64,000 nucleotides of DNA, from positions 1 through 64,000 of the forward strand of contig NZ_VATA01000015.1 in assembly GCF_005870025.1 (NCBI RefSeq). The letters run 5' to 3'. Made by a program: the position numbers and the translations under genes. Position 1 is the first letter of the stretch; each line of letters opens with the position of its first letter. The stretch comes from Poseidonocella sp. HB161398. GTDB taxonomy: Bacteria > Pseudomonadota > Alphaproteobacteria > Rhodobacterales > Rhodobacteraceae. Shown piece after piece: positions 35,518 to 45,404 of the stretch. The notes beneath the pieces are model-generated. The model worked only from the letters and a program-made list of their open reading frames with translations. It made no database searches and was not told the DNA's origin.

Positions 35518-37554
35518 ATGTCCTATCGTGTCGGAGTCGATATCGGCGGCTCGTTCACCGATTTCGCGTTCTTCAACGACCAGACCGGCGACCTGAAATC
35601 GCTCAAGGTCTTTTCCCGCCCTGACGAGCCCGGCGCCGAAGTGACCCGCGGCATCGCCCGCGCGGGCGAGCTCTACGGCATCCAGCCCGGCGATATCGGC
35701 TATTTCACCCATGGCACCACGGTCGGCATCAACACCGTGATCCAGCGCAAGGGGCTGAAGCTGGCGCTTTTCGCGACAGAGGGCTTCATCGACGTGCTCG
35801 AGCTCGAGCGGCTGAAGATCCCCGAGATGTACAACATCCTCTCGAAGCGCCCCGAGCCGCTGATCACCCGCGACATGGTCTGGGGCATCCCCGGCCGGCT
35901 CGACGCCACCGGCGCCGAAAAGACCGCGGTCGACCGCGAGGCGGTGCGCGCCGCGGCGCTGGCGGCGGCCGCTGCCGGGGCCGAGGGCGTGGTGATCGCG
36001 CTGCTCCATGCCTACCGCAATGCCGCCCATGAGGAAGAGGTCGCGGCCATCGTCGAGGAGGCGACCGGCCTGCCGGTCTTCCTGTCTTCGAAGACCTGGC
36101 CGATCATCCGCGAATACGAACGCACCATCACCGCGGTCATCGGCGGCTATGTCCAGCCGCGGGTCGCGCATTACCTGACGCAGCTGCAGGCCGCGCTGAA
36201 GGGCGCGGGCGTCACGCCGGAGCCGCGGCTGACTAAGTCCAATGGCGGGCTGATGACCGCCGAGGAAGGCAAGAGCCAGTGCGTCGACATGATCCTGTCG
36301 GGCACCGCCTCGGGCGTGATCGGCGCGGCCTATGTCGCGGGCGTGGCCGGGATCGGCAACTGCATGAGCCTCGATATCGGCGGCACCTCGGCGGATGTTG
36401 CGATCATCGAGGACGGCAAGCCCGCCTTCGGCACCGGCGAGCAGATCGGCGATTTCCGCATCTACATCCCCTCGGTCTCGGTCAGCTCGATCGGCGAGGG
36501 CGGCGGCTCGATCGCCTGGGTCGACCGCCAGAACGTGCTGCGCGTCGGCCCGGAAAGCGCAGGGAGCACCCCCGGACCGGCCTGCTACGGCAAGGGCGGC
36601 ACCCGCGCGACGATCACCGACGCCTTCGTGGCGCTCGGCATGGTCGGCCATTCGGGGCTGGGCTACGACACCGTCACCGTCGACCGCGCGCTTTCCGTCG
36701 CCGCGATCGAGCCGCTGGCCGCCGCCACCGGGCAGAGCGTCGAGGACACTGCCGAGGCGATCATCGAGATCGCGGTCTCGTCGATGTTCGCGGGCGTCTC
36801 GGGCCTCGTCTCGCGCTTCGGCATCGACCCGCGCGACTTCTCAATGCTGGCCTTCGGCGGCGCCGGGCCGATGCTTGCCTGCTTCCTGGCGCGCGAGCTG
36901 AACATGCGCGAGGTCGTGGTGCCGACCACGCCGGGCGTGCTCTCGGCGCTCGGCGGGCTGATCGCCGACGTCAAGAACGACTTCCTGCGCACGGTCTATG
37001 CCGATCTGGCGCCCGAGGTGCTGCCCTCGCTGGGCGAGGCCTTCGCCGAGATGGAGGCCGCCGCAAAGAAATGGCTGGCCGAGGACCAGGGCCATGCCGG
37101 CAGCTTTACGCTCCTGCATTCGGCCGAGATGCGCTATCGCGGCCAGAGCTTCGAGATCGAGACGCCGCTGACCCCCGAGATGCTGGCGGGCGACGGCAGC
37201 GCCCTGGCCGGGGCCTTCCACGAGGAGCACCGCCGGCTCTACGGCCATGCCGACAAGGACGCGGCGATCCAGGTGATCGCGCTGCGCCTCGTCATCGCCG
37301 GGACCACCGCCAAACCGCAGCTGCAGACCGGCGAGCTGGTGGAGGCCGAGGCCGTCCCGATCGGCCAGACCGAGATCCGCGTCGACGGCGCCACGCGCCA
37401 GGTCAATCTCTACCGCCGCACCGATCTGGCGCCCGGCGCCTGGCTCACCGGCCCGGCCATCGTGCTCCAGGACGACACGACCACGGTCGTTCCGCCGGGC
37501 TTCCGGCTCGACACCGACCGCTTCGCCAACCTGCGCATCACCGAGGAGGCCTGA
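35518..37554 (+). CDS. hyuA: Hydantoinase/oxoprolinase subunit A (HyuA family), copy 1
   Basis: The 678-residue ATP-binding subunit of HyuA/HyuB enzymes uses ATP to open 5-oxoproline, hydantoins or related lactams (relatives are acetone and acetophenone carboxylases). Actin/ASKHA-fold phosphate loops are VDIGGSFTDFAFF (residue 4) and SLDIGGTSADVAII (near 285). HGTTVGINTVIQRKG (near 64) and GSTPGPACYGKGG (near 348) are family hallmarks. GACGGAG precedes the ATG. It is three bases before hyuB and downstream of the importer operon. Confidence 0.9.
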   Translation: MSYRVGVDIGGSFTDFAFFNDQTGDLKSLKVFSRPDEPGAEVTRGIARAGELYGIQPGDIGYFTHGTTVGINTVIQRKGLKLALFATEGFIDVLELERLKIPEMYNILSKRPEPLITRDMVWGIPGRLDATGAEKTAVDREAVRAAALAAAAAGAEGVVIALLHAYRNAAHEEEVAAIVEEATGLPVFLSSKTWPIIREYERTITAVIGGYVQPRVAHYLTQLQAALKGAGVTPEPRLTKSNGGLMTAEEGKSQCVDMILSGTASGVIGAAYVAGVAGIGNCMSLDIGGTSADVAIIEDGKPAFGTGEQIGDFRIYIPSVSVSSIGEGGGSIAWVDRQNVLRVGPESAGSTPGPACYGKGGTRATITDAFVALGMVGHSGLGYDTVTVDRALSVAAIEPLAAATGQSVEDTAEAIIEIAVSSMFAGVSGLVSRFGIDPRDFSMLAFGGAGPMLACFLARELNMREVVVPTTPGVLSALGGLIADVKNDFLRTVYADLAPEVLPSLGEAFAEMEAAAKKWLAEDQGHAGSFTLLHSAEMRYRGQSFEIETPLTPEMLAGDGSALAGAFHEEHRRLYGHADKDAAIQVIALRLVIAGTTAKPQLQTGELVEAEAVPIGQTEIRVDGATRQVNLYRRTDLAPGAWLTGPAIVLQDDTTTVVPPGFRLDTDRFANLRITEEA

Positions 37555-37557
37555 GCC

Positions 37558-39555
37558 ATGGCCCGCGACACCCAGGCGCGTTCCGCCAATATCCATGTCC
37601 TCGCGAATTTCTGCGCCGCGGCCGCCGAGAGCATGGGCTACACGCTGATGCGCACCGCGCATTCGACCTTCGTCAAGGAGACCGAGGATTTCTCCTGCCA
37701 GATCCTCACCCCCGAGGGGCTGACCGTCGCCTCGCCGACCACCATGGGCGCGACCTGGTATACCGGGCTCGACTATTCCGGGGTGATCGGCCGGTTCGAC
37801 TACAAGGAGGGCGACATCTGCGTCGTCTCGGACCCCTATTCGGGCTTCGTCGCCACCCATGCGCCGGATCTGCACATGTGGCGCCCGGTCTTCCATGAGG
37901 GCGAGCTGGTCTGCTTCGTCGGCAACCACATCCACAACACCGATGTCGGCGGCGCGGTCCCGGCCTCGCTGAGCCGCACGCTGACCGAGGTCCACCAGGA
38001 GGGGCTGCGCATCCCGCCGATGCGGCTCCTGCGCGACGGCAAGCTCAACGAGGACCTGCTGGCGCTGATCGAGACCAATGTCCGCCTGCCCGAGCAGAAC
38101 CACGGCGACCTGCAGGCCCAGATCGCCTGCACCGAGGTCGGCCAGCGCAAGATGCAGGACATCGCCCGCCGCTTCGGCACCGAGGGCTTCCGCTCGGGGC
38201 TCAACGAGCTGATGGACTATGCCGAGCGCCAGAGCCGCGCGGTGATCTCGGACCTGCCCGATGGCGAATACTTCTTCGCCGACTATGCCGACGAGGACCA
38301 GACCGGCGGCTATCCGGTGCGGATCTGCGTGACGCTGCGGGTGAAGGGCGACGAGCTGGAGGTCGACTATACCGGCTCCGATCCGCAGCTGGTATCCTCG
38401 CTCAACATGCCGACGGGCGGCAATCCGCGCCATTCGCTGGCGATGGTGGGCGTGATGTATGCGCTCTACGCGCTCGATCCGACGATGATGCTGAACTACG
38501 GCCTGGTGCGGCCGGTCACGGCGATCCTGCCCGAGGGCTCGGTCGTCAACCCGGTGAAGCCCGCGGCGGTCGGCATGCGCTCGCTGCTGTCGAACCTGGC
38601 GCAGACCGCGGTGCTCGGCGCCTTCGCCCAGATCGTCCCCGAGAAGCTCCCCGCCTCGCCCGGCAACGGCGTGTCGATCCTGAACGTGCGGACCTCCGCC
38701 CGCGACGGGCGCACCGTCATGGCCTCGATCGGCCCGGTGGGGGGCGGCGCGGGCGGCGGTCCCTTCGCCGATGGCGCCGAGGGCTGCGGGGCGAACATGT
38801 CCTTCCTCAAGAACACGCCCGTCGAGATCAACGAGGCCGAGGTGCCGATCGAGATCCGCCGCTACGGGCTCGTCCCGGACTCGGGCGGCCCCGGCCGCTA
38901 CCGCGGCGGCTCGGCGCTGGAGATGGAGTTCTCGCTGGCCGCGCCGCAGTCGATGGTCACGGCGCGCAACCGCGACCGCTCGCGCTTCGCCGCCTGGGGG
39001 CTCGCGGGCGGCCAGGCGGGCCGGCCCTCGCGCTTCACCCGCAACCCCGACGGCGAGGCCCCCGAAGAGCTCGGCTCGGTCGATATCGTCCATTGCCAGC
39101 CGGGCGACGTGATCCGGCTGCAGGGCCCGGGCGCCGGCGGCTACGGCGATCCGCTGGAACGGCCGATCGAGGAAGTCGCGGCGGATGTCGCCAAGGGCTT
39201 CGTCTCGGTGGAGAACGCGCGGCTGCAATACGGCGTGACCGTCGATGCCCGGGGCGAGGCCGATCTGGCCGCCACCGCCGCGCTGCGCGCCGAGATGGCC
39301 GCGGCACGGGGCCCCGAGACCGGCTTCGGCCCGGCGCGCGAGGCCTATGAGGCGGTCTGGACGCGCGAGCGCTATGCCGCGCTGACGGCGATCCTGGCGG
39401 CGATCCCGGTGAACTGGCGCTATTTCGCCAAGCACGCGATCTTCGCCGAACTGGGCGAGAGCCTGCCGGCCGCGCCGGGCGATGTCTCGGCCGTGACCGG
39501 GGCCTATGCCAAGCTCTGCGCGCGCTTCCCGGAACTGCCCGAGGTGGCGCTGTGA
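37558..39555 (+). CDS. hyuB: Hydantoinase/oxoprolinase subunit B (HyuB family), copy 1
   Basis: The 665-residue partner of HyuA has the conserved N-terminal block GYTLMRTAHSTFVKETEDFS, then DPYSGFVATHAPDLHMWRPV and GNHIHNTDVGG, which carries candidate metal ligands. GPGAGGYGDPLERP follows near residue 520. The C-terminal motif PVNWRYFAK recurs in copy 2. It overlaps the SDR gene by 4 bases. Confidence 0.9.
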   Translation: MARDTQARSANIHVLANFCAAAAESMGYTLMRTAHSTFVKETEDFSCQILTPEGLTVASPTTMGATWYTGLDYSGVIGRFDYKEGDICVVSDPYSGFVATHAPDLHMWRPVFHEGELVCFVGNHIHNTDVGGAVPASLSRTLTEVHQEGLRIPPMRLLRDGKLNEDLLALIETNVRLPEQNHGDLQAQIACTEVGQRKMQDIARRFGTEGFRSGLNELMDYAERQSRAVISDLPDGEYFFADYADEDQTGGYPVRICVTLRVKGDELEVDYTGSDPQLVSSLNMPTGGNPRHSLAMVGVMYALYALDPTMMLNYGLVRPVTAILPEGSVVNPVKPAAVGMRSLLSNLAQTAVLGAFAQIVPEKLPASPGNGVSILNVRTSARDGRTVMASIGPVGGGAGGGPFADGAEGCGANMSFLKNTPVEINEAEVPIEIRRYGLVPDSGGPGRYRGGSALEMEFSLAAPQSMVTARNRDRSRFAAWGLAGGQAGRPSRFTRNPDGEAPEELGSVDIVHCQPGDVIRLQGPGAGGYGDPLERPIEEVAADVAKGFVSVENARLQYGVTVDARGEADLAATAALRAEMAAARGPETGFGPAREAYEAVWTRERYAALTAILAAIPVNWRYFAKHAIFAELGESLPAAPGDVSAVTGAYAKLCARFPELPEVAL

Positions 39556-40319
39556 TCCTGGCGCCCGACAGCCTTGCCGGGCAGAGCATCCTCGTCACCG
39601 GCGCCACGGGCGGCATCGGCCAGGCGATCACGCTCTGCCTGGCGGCGGCCGGGGCGCGGGTCGGCATCCACTATGCCGCCAACAGCGCGCGCGCCGAGAG
39701 CCTCCTGCAGGAGATCGGCGGCGCGGGCTGGATCGTGCAGGGCGATTTGTCGACGCGCGAAGGGCCGACGCAGCTCTGGGAGGATGCGCTGGCCGCGGCC
39801 GGGCGGATCGACGGGATGGTGATGAATGCCGGGCTGCGCACCCGCGCCGAGATCGGCGGCGGTCACGCCGCCTGGCGCGATGCCTGGGAGCTGGAGATGG
39901 CGGTGAACCTGCTGGCGCCTGCCGACCTGCTGCGCGCGGCGCTGCCGCATTTCCGCGAAACGGGAAGCGGGCGGATCGTCTCCATCGCCAGCCGCGCGGC
40001 GCAGCGCGGCTACATGGAGGACTACCTGCCCTATGGCGCCTCCAAGGCGGCGCTGATCAACCTGACGAAATCCGTCGCCCGCAACTGGTCGAAGGACGGC
40101 GTCATCGCCGTCACCGTCTCGCCGGGATTCGTCCATGCCGGGATGGCCGACGCCTATATCGCCGAGCATGGCTATGCCGCCACCGCCGCAGACATCCCCA
40201 CGGGCAAGCTGGTCTCGGCGGAGGAACTGGCCGCGACGGTCGGCTTCTGCCTGGTCCCCGGCAACATGGCCGTGAACGGCGCAACCATCGACCTGAACGG
40301 CGGCAGCTACATCCGCTGA
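39552..40319 (+). CDS. Short-chain dehydrogenase/reductase
   Basis: The 255-residue SDR has TGATGGIGQAIT near residue 17, MNAGLRT, SIASRAAQRG with the catalytic Ser, YGASKAA as the Tyr-Lys pair and VTVSPGFVHAGM. It is translationally coupled to hyuB (ATGA) and ends the rightward operon, followed at once by a strong terminator. It likely handles an alcohol or ketone released after ring opening. Confidence 0.87.
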   Translation: MILAPDSLAGQSILVTGATGGIGQAITLCLAAAGARVGIHYAANSARAESLLQEIGGAGWIVQGDLSTREGPTQLWEDALAAAGRIDGMVMNAGLRTRAEIGGGHAAWRDAWELEMAVNLLAPADLLRAALPHFRETGSGRIVSIASRAAQRGYMEDYLPYGASKAALINLTKSVARNWSKDGVIAVTVSPGFVHAGMADAYIAEHGYAATAADIPTGKLVSAEELAATVGFCLVPGNMAVNGATIDLNGGSYIR

Positions 40320-40335
40320 CCCGCCTTCGTGCGGA

Positions 40336-40366
40336 AAGGGCGCCCCGGTTTCGCCGGGGCGCCCTT
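40336..40366. terminator. Strong bidirectional terminator
   Basis: Perfect 13-bp arms AAGGGCGCCCCGG and CCGGGGCGCCCTT flank the loop TTTCG. It fills the gap between the rightward SDR gene and the leftward second hyuB, so it can serve both operons. Each strand has AA/TT at the stem base but no long T-run. Confidence 0.8.
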
Positions 40367-40368
40367 CG

Positions 40369-42342
40369 TCATTCCGCCGCCTCGGCGAGGCGGATATCGG
40401 GGAAGTCGGGGAAATCCTCGCGCACCGCATCGAGCGCGGCCAGGACATCGCCCTGCATCCGGCGGAAGATCTCGGTCTTGGCGAAGAACCGCCAGTGCAG
40501 CGGCAGCGCGTCGAGCACCGCGGTGAGCTGGTCATAGGCGGCGGGTGTCCAGACGGCCTCGTAGGCCTCGCGCTCGGGGCCGAAATGGAAATGCCCCTGC
40601 CCGGCTTCCGCCGCCATCGCCCGGCGCCGCGCGGCCGTGGCCGCCTCGTCCACTGCGCCCTCTGCCAGCACGACGCCGTATTCCGCCAGCGCCGCCGCCT
40701 CGGAGACATAGCCGCGCTCGACATCGAGCTGGACCCGCCAGGCCTCGCGCTCCAGCGGAGAGCCGCGCCCGCCGCCGCCCGCGGAATGGATGTGCAGCAC
40801 GTCGCCCGGCTGCAGCACCGCGATGTCGGTATTGCCGAGCGCCACCTCGTTGGCCCGGCCGGGATTGATCATCATGTCCGAGGGTCCCGCCGCGCGGCCG
40901 CCGAGGATGCCCCAGGGCCGGAAGATCGAGCGGTCGCGGTTGCGCGCGGTGATCCGCGTGCCCGGGGTGAAGACCCGGAACTCCATCGCCGTGGCAAGCC
41001 CGCCGCGCCAGCGCCCGGCCCCGCCCGAGTCCTGCAGGAGCCCGTAGCGCTCGAACCGCACCGGGGTCTCGGTCTCGGTGATCTCGATCGGGGTGTTCTT
41101 CAGATAGGCGGCATCCGCGCCCGAGCCGTTCGAGCCGTCGCGATGGGGCATGCCGCCGCCGCCGCCCACCACCGGGTTGATCGCGGCGATGACGGATTTG
41201 CGCGTGCGCTCGTCGGTGGTCATCACGTTGACGATCGAGGAGGAGCCCGCGGGCGCGGCCGGCATCCGCTCGGGGATGGCCAGGCCGAAGGCGCCGAAGA
41301 TCAGCGAGCGGAGCCGGGCGCAGGTCAGGCTGCGCATGCCGACGGCGGCCGGGAAGACCGGGTTCAGCACCGAGCCCTCGGGCGCGATGCAGGTGAAGGG
41401 CCGCGTCAGCCCGGTATTCAGCAGGATCTTCGGGTTGAGCGTGTAGAGCACGTAGTAGACGCCGACCATCAGGAGCGTGTGGCGCGGGTCGGACCCCGTG
41501 GGCACGTTCAGCGACGAGGCCAGCTGCGGGTCGGAGCCGGTGAAATCCAGCACCGCCTCTTCGCCGCGGATCGTCAGCGCCAGCTTCAGCCGCACCGGAT
41601 TGCCGTCCTGGGAGTCCTCGTCGGCATAGTCGCAGAACGTGTAGGTGCCGTCGGGGACGGAGGCGAGGATTTCGCGCGCCTGCGCCTCGGCATAGTCGAG
41701 CATGCCGTCGAGCCCCTGGCGGAACTTCTCTGCGCCGAATTTGGCGATCATCCCCTCGACCTTCTTCGCGCCGGTCTTCAGCGCGCCGATCAGCGCCTTG
41801 GTGTCGCCGATATTGAGGTCGGGCTTGCGGACATTGGCGGTCATGATGCGCATGACCTGTTCGTCCATCACGCCTTCGTTCACCAGCTTCATCGGCGGGA
41901 AGCGGATGCCCTCCTGATGGATTTCGGTCAGGGATCTGGACAATGAGGCCGCGACCGCCCCGCCCATGTCGGTATTGTGGATGTGGCCCGCGGCATAGCA
42001 GACGATCTCGCCCTCGTGGAAGACCGGCATCCACAGATGGGCGTCCGGCGCATGGGTGGCGACGAAGCCCGAATAGGGGTCGTTGGTGAAGCCGATATCG
42101 CCGGGGCGGTAGTCGTCGATCATGCCGATCGCGCCGTCATAGGTGATGCCGACATGCCAGGTCGCGCCCAGATCCATCGGCACGGCGATGGTGCGCCCCT
42201 GCGGATCGAGGATCATCACGGTGAAATCCTCGGTCTCCTTGACGAAGGTCGAATGCGCGGTGCGGTAGAGCGTGTGGGCCATGTTCTCGGCCGCCGCGCG
42301 GGTGTGGTTGGCCAGGATCTGAAGGGTGACCTTGTCGAGCAT
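40369..42342 (-). CDS. hyuB: Hydantoinase/oxoprolinase subunit B (HyuB family), copy 2
   Basis: The 657-residue protein has NMAHTLYRTAHSTFVKETED, NDPYSGFVATHAPDAHLWMP, GHIHNTDMGG and SAGGGGRGSPLEREAW, with C-terminal LHWRFFAK. I place the start at ATG 42342 because AGGAGG lies about 10 bases upstream. A GTG at 42351 overlapping the hyuA stop would sit directly against that ribosome site. It pairs with the hyuA copy just upstream and converges on copy 1. Confidence 0.88.
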   Translation of the reverse strand: MLDKVTLQILANHTRAAAENMAHTLYRTAHSTFVKETEDFTVMILDPQGRTIAVPMDLGATWHVGITYDGAIGMIDDYRPGDIGFTNDPYSGFVATHAPDAHLWMPVFHEGEIVCYAAGHIHNTDMGGAVAASLSRSLTEIHQEGIRFPPMKLVNEGVMDEQVMRIMTANVRKPDLNIGDTKALIGALKTGAKKVEGMIAKFGAEKFRQGLDGMLDYAEAQAREILASVPDGTYTFCDYADEDSQDGNPVRLKLALTIRGEEAVLDFTGSDPQLASSLNVPTGSDPRHTLLMVGVYYVLYTLNPKILLNTGLTRPFTCIAPEGSVLNPVFPAAVGMRSLTCARLRSLIFGAFGLAIPERMPAAPAGSSSIVNVMTTDERTRKSVIAAINPVVGGGGGMPHRDGSNGSGADAAYLKNTPIEITETETPVRFERYGLLQDSGGAGRWRGGLATAMEFRVFTPGTRITARNRDRSIFRPWGILGGRAAGPSDMMINPGRANEVALGNTDIAVLQPGDVLHIHSAGGGGRGSPLEREAWRVQLDVERGYVSEAAALAEYGVVLAEGAVDEAATAARRRAMAAEAGQGHFHFGPEREAYEAVWTPAAYDQLTAVLDALPLHWRFFAKTEIFRRMQGDVLAALDAVREDFPDFPDIRLAEAAE

Positions 42343-42347
42343 GGGGC

Positions 42348-44390
42348 TCACGCCTCCTGTTCCAGCATGATGTTGAGATGGCCGTCGACGCGTGCGGAAA
42401 AGCCCGCGGGGATGGCGAAGGTGGTGTCCTCCTGGGCGACCACCGCGGGTCCGGCGAAATGCTGCCCCGCCCCGAGCGCGTCGCGCAGGAAGAGCGGCAC
42501 CTCGCGCCAGGCACCGTCGAGCCAGACCTCGATCAGCCGCTCGGGCACCGCCGCGGTTTCGGTCAGCGGCGCGGGCGGGCTGTCGAGCCCCGGGCGCTGG
42601 CCGATCTTGACGAGCCGGAGGTTGATCAGCTCGACCGGCGTGCCGGGATCGTTGAACTCGTAGACCTCCGCATGGCGGGCATGGAAGGCGGCGGCGATGG
42701 CGCCATGGTCGCCGGCGGCGATCCAGGCGGGGTCGAGCGCGGTCTCCAGCTCGAAGCTCTGCCCGGCATAGCGCAGATCGGCGAGGACCTGCGCCGCGGC
42801 CGGACCGTCGAAGCCCTGCCCCTGGCGCAGCCAGGCCTCGCCCTCGGCCTCGAGCTCGGCCAGCACGGCCTTCAGCCGCGGCATGGCGGCCGGGCCGACC
42901 TCGTCGAAGACGGTGCGGATGAAGTCGCTCTTCAGATCCGCGACCAGCCCGCCGAGCGCCGAGACCACGCCCGGACGGCGCGGCGCCATCACCCGGGCGC
43001 AGCCGATCTCGCGGGCGAGGAAGGCGCCCATCAGGGGGCCTGCGCCGCCGAAGGGGACGAGGGTGAAATCGCGCATGTCGATGCCGTAGCGCGCGGCCAT
43101 CTTCTCGACCTCGACGAACATCTCGGAAACGGCGATCTCGACGATGGCCTCGGCGGTCGCCTCGATGCTGCGCCCCATCGCCTCCGCCAGCGGCGCGATG
43201 GCGGCCCGCGCCGCGTCCACATCCATCGAGAGCTGGCCATAGGCGATGTCCGAATGGCCGAGAATGCCCATCACCGCCATGGCATCGGTGATCGTCGGCT
43301 GGGTGCCGCCGCGGCCGTAGCAGACCGGACCGGGGGTGGACCCTGCGCTTTCCGGGCCGACCTTCAGCACGCCGAACCCGTCGACCTGGGCGATCGAGCC
43401 GCCGCCCGCGCCGATCGAGCTGACCGAGACGGAGGGGACGTGCAGCGGGAAATCCCCGATCATCTCGCCAGTGCCGAATTGCGGCTGGCCCTCGACGATC
43501 ACGGCGAGGTCGGCGGAGGTGCCGCCGATATCGAGCGTCAGGATCCGCTCCTCGCCCGCCTGCCGCGCCAGCCAGGCCGCGCCGATCACGCCCGAGGCGG
43601 TGCCCGAAAGCAGCATGTTCACGCAGGCCGTGCGCCCTTCGGCGGCCTTCATCAGCCCGCCGTTCGACTTGGTCAGCAAGGGCTGTGCCGGGGTGCCGCA
43701 GTCCTTGAGCGTCTGGGCCAGCCCGTCGAGATAGCCCGCGATGCGCGGATGGACATAGCCGTTCAGGATCGCCGTCGTGGTGCGCTCGTATTCGCGGATC
43801 ACCGGCCAGACCTCGGCCGAGGAGAAGGCGTAGAGCTCGGGCGCCAGCTCTGCGATCCGGGCCTTCACCGCCGCCTCGTGGCGCGGGTCGCGCCAGGCAT
43901 GGAGCATGGCGACGATCACCCCCTCGGCCCCCTTGGCGCGGATCGCCTCGACAATTTCCGGAAGCGCGGAGAGGTCGGGCGCCGCCGCCTCGCGCCCGTC
44001 GGCCAGCATCCGCCCGCCGATCCCGAAGACCATGTCGCGGGTGACGAGCTGCTCGGGGCGGGTGCAGAACAGCGAATAGACTTGCGGCATCCGCAGCCGC
44101 GCCAGCTCGATCACGTCCTCGAAGCCGGCATTGGTCACCAGCGCGAGCTTGGCGCCCTTGCGCTGGATGATCGTGTTGATCCCGACGGTCGTGCCGTGGG
44201 TGAAGCTGTCGATCTCGGACGGGTCGACGCCGTGGCGCTCTTCCAGCAGGCGGATGCCGGTGCCCAGCTCCTGCCCCGGCGCGCCGGGGGTGGTCAGGAC
44301 CTTGAGGGTGCAGATGCGGTTGGTCTGTGCCTCGTAGGCGCAGAAATCGATGAAGGTGCCGCCGATATCGACGCCCAGTTTCCAGCTCAT
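42348..44390 (-). CDS. hyuA: Hydantoinase/oxoprolinase subunit A (HyuA family), copy 2
   Basis: The 680-residue protein has VDIGGTFIDFCAYE (residue 7), HGTTVGINTIIQRKG (near 64), TLDIGGTSADLAVI (near 280) and GSTPGPVCYGRGG (near 348), so both ASKHA phosphate loops are intact. It has the same domain plan as copy 1. It is 95 bases downstream of a LysR gene in the same direction, with an inverted repeat between them. The HyuA2B2 enzyme probably acts on a different ring compound from copy 1. Confidence 0.9.
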   Translation of the reverse strand: MSWKLGVDIGGTFIDFCAYEAQTNRICTLKVLTTPGAPGQELGTGIRLLEERHGVDPSEIDSFTHGTTVGINTIIQRKGAKLALVTNAGFEDVIELARLRMPQVYSLFCTRPEQLVTRDMVFGIGGRMLADGREAAAPDLSALPEIVEAIRAKGAEGVIVAMLHAWRDPRHEAAVKARIAELAPELYAFSSAEVWPVIREYERTTTAILNGYVHPRIAGYLDGLAQTLKDCGTPAQPLLTKSNGGLMKAAEGRTACVNMLLSGTASGVIGAAWLARQAGEERILTLDIGGTSADLAVIVEGQPQFGTGEMIGDFPLHVPSVSVSSIGAGGGSIAQVDGFGVLKVGPESAGSTPGPVCYGRGGTQPTITDAMAVMGILGHSDIAYGQLSMDVDAARAAIAPLAEAMGRSIEATAEAIVEIAVSEMFVEVEKMAARYGIDMRDFTLVPFGGAGPLMGAFLAREIGCARVMAPRRPGVVSALGGLVADLKSDFIRTVFDEVGPAAMPRLKAVLAELEAEGEAWLRQGQGFDGPAAAQVLADLRYAGQSFELETALDPAWIAAGDHGAIAAAFHARHAEVYEFNDPGTPVELINLRLVKIGQRPGLDSPPAPLTETAAVPERLIEVWLDGAWREVPLFLRDALGAGQHFAGPAVVAQEDTTFAIPAGFSARVDGHLNIMLEQEA

Positions 44391-44461
44391 GGAGGTCTCT
44401 CTCTTGATCCTCCCCAGAATGGCCGCGCCGGGCCGGCCGCGTCCAAGCGGAAATCCGCGCC

Positions 44462-44486
44462 AGCCGATAACCTCAGCTTATCGGCT
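44462..44486. promoter_or_regulatory. Inverted repeat AGCCGATAA-N7-TTATCGGCT, LysR-box-like or terminator
   Basis: Perfect 9-base arms lie 72 bases upstream of hyuA copy 2 and touch the stop codon of the LysR gene. The core ATAA-N7-TTAT fits the T-N11-A form of LysR boxes. As RNA it could also terminate the LysR message, though the stem is short in GC and no T-run follows. Confidence 0.55.
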
Positions 44487-45388
44487 CAGTGTCCGGACTG
44501 GGCATCCTCCAGCCGGCGGCAGGCGGCGCGCAGGTGGTCGCGCATCATCTTGTGGCTGTTCGAGAGCGGCCGCGAGGCGTTGCTGAGGATGGCGATGGGC
44601 ATGCGCGTCACCGGCCGGAAGGGACGCACCGCGACGCCGGGGAAATCCGCCCAGGGCACCAGCCCGTCGAGGATCGCGATCCCCAGCCGCTGGCGCACGA
44701 AGGGGAAGGCGGTCATCGACACGTCGATCTCGATCGCCGGGGCGTAGCTCATGCCCTCGGCGGCGGCGACCCCGGCCAGGGCGCGGCCGGGCAGCGTGTT
44801 GACCCGGTAGGAAATCAGCGTCTCTTCGGCCAGATCGGGAAAGCGGATCTCGGCGCGCGCGGCCAGCGGATGGTCCTTCGGCATCAGGCAGACCATCTCG
44901 GCATGGCCGACGGTTTCCACCTCAAGGTCATGAACTGCCTGGTTATTCATCGCCACGGCCAGGGTCGCGTCGTTGTTGCGCAGCATGTCGACGATGTTGA
45001 GATAGGGCGCGATCAGCGAGCGGACGGTGATCTCGGGATGCTCGTCGCGGAAGGCGGCCATGGCATGGGGCACGATCGACAGCGAAGGCGGCGTGGAGGC
45101 GGCCAGCCGCACCAGGCCGGTGCGGCCATGGCGCATGTCGGCGGTCCGGCGGCGCAGCGCGCCGAGCTCCGAGAAGATGCGCTCGGCCTCCGGATAGAGC
45201 TCTTCGGCCTCCTGGGTGGGCACCAGCCGCCCCTTGATGCGGTTGAACAGCTTGAACCCCAGCTCGTCCTCGGCATGCAAGAGCACCTGGCTCAGCGCCG
45301 GCTGGGAAATGTTCAGCATCGCCGCGGCGCCGGTCACCGTGCCGCAGCGCATGATCATGCAGAAGACCTCAAGCTGGCGTGCGCGCAT
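44486..45388 (-). CDS. LysR-family transcriptional regulator
   Basis: The 300-residue protein has an N-terminal HTH at residues 3-60 (VFCMIMRCGTVTGAAAMLNI, then SQPALSQVLLHAEDELGFKL) and an effector domain starting near LVRLAASTPPSLSIVPHAM. It lies between the flavin oxidase gene, which is divergent, and hyuA copy 2, which is co-directional. Dyads on both sides of the gene suggest control of both sets. The effector may be an amino acid or hydantoin product. Confidence 0.88.
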   Translation of the reverse strand: MRARQLEVFCMIMRCGTVTGAAAMLNISQPALSQVLLHAEDELGFKLFNRIKGRLVPTQEAEELYPEAERIFSELGALRRRTADMRHGRTGLVRLAASTPPSLSIVPHAMAAFRDEHPEITVRSLIAPYLNIVDMLRNNDATLAVAMNNQAVHDLEVETVGHAEMVCLMPKDHPLAARAEIRFPDLAEETLISYRVNTLPGRALAGVAAAEGMSYAPAIEIDVSMTAFPFVRQRLGIAILDGLVPWADFPGVAVRPFRPVTRMPIAILSNASRPLSNSHKMMRDHLRAACRRLEDAQSGH

Positions 45389-45404
45389 GTTCCGTCCTCA
45401 TAGT

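Noticed and set aside
36841-39435. A leftward open frame of over 860 codons opposite hyuA and hyuB
   Set aside because: Both rightward genes have full family motifs. The antisense product has no recognisable domain.
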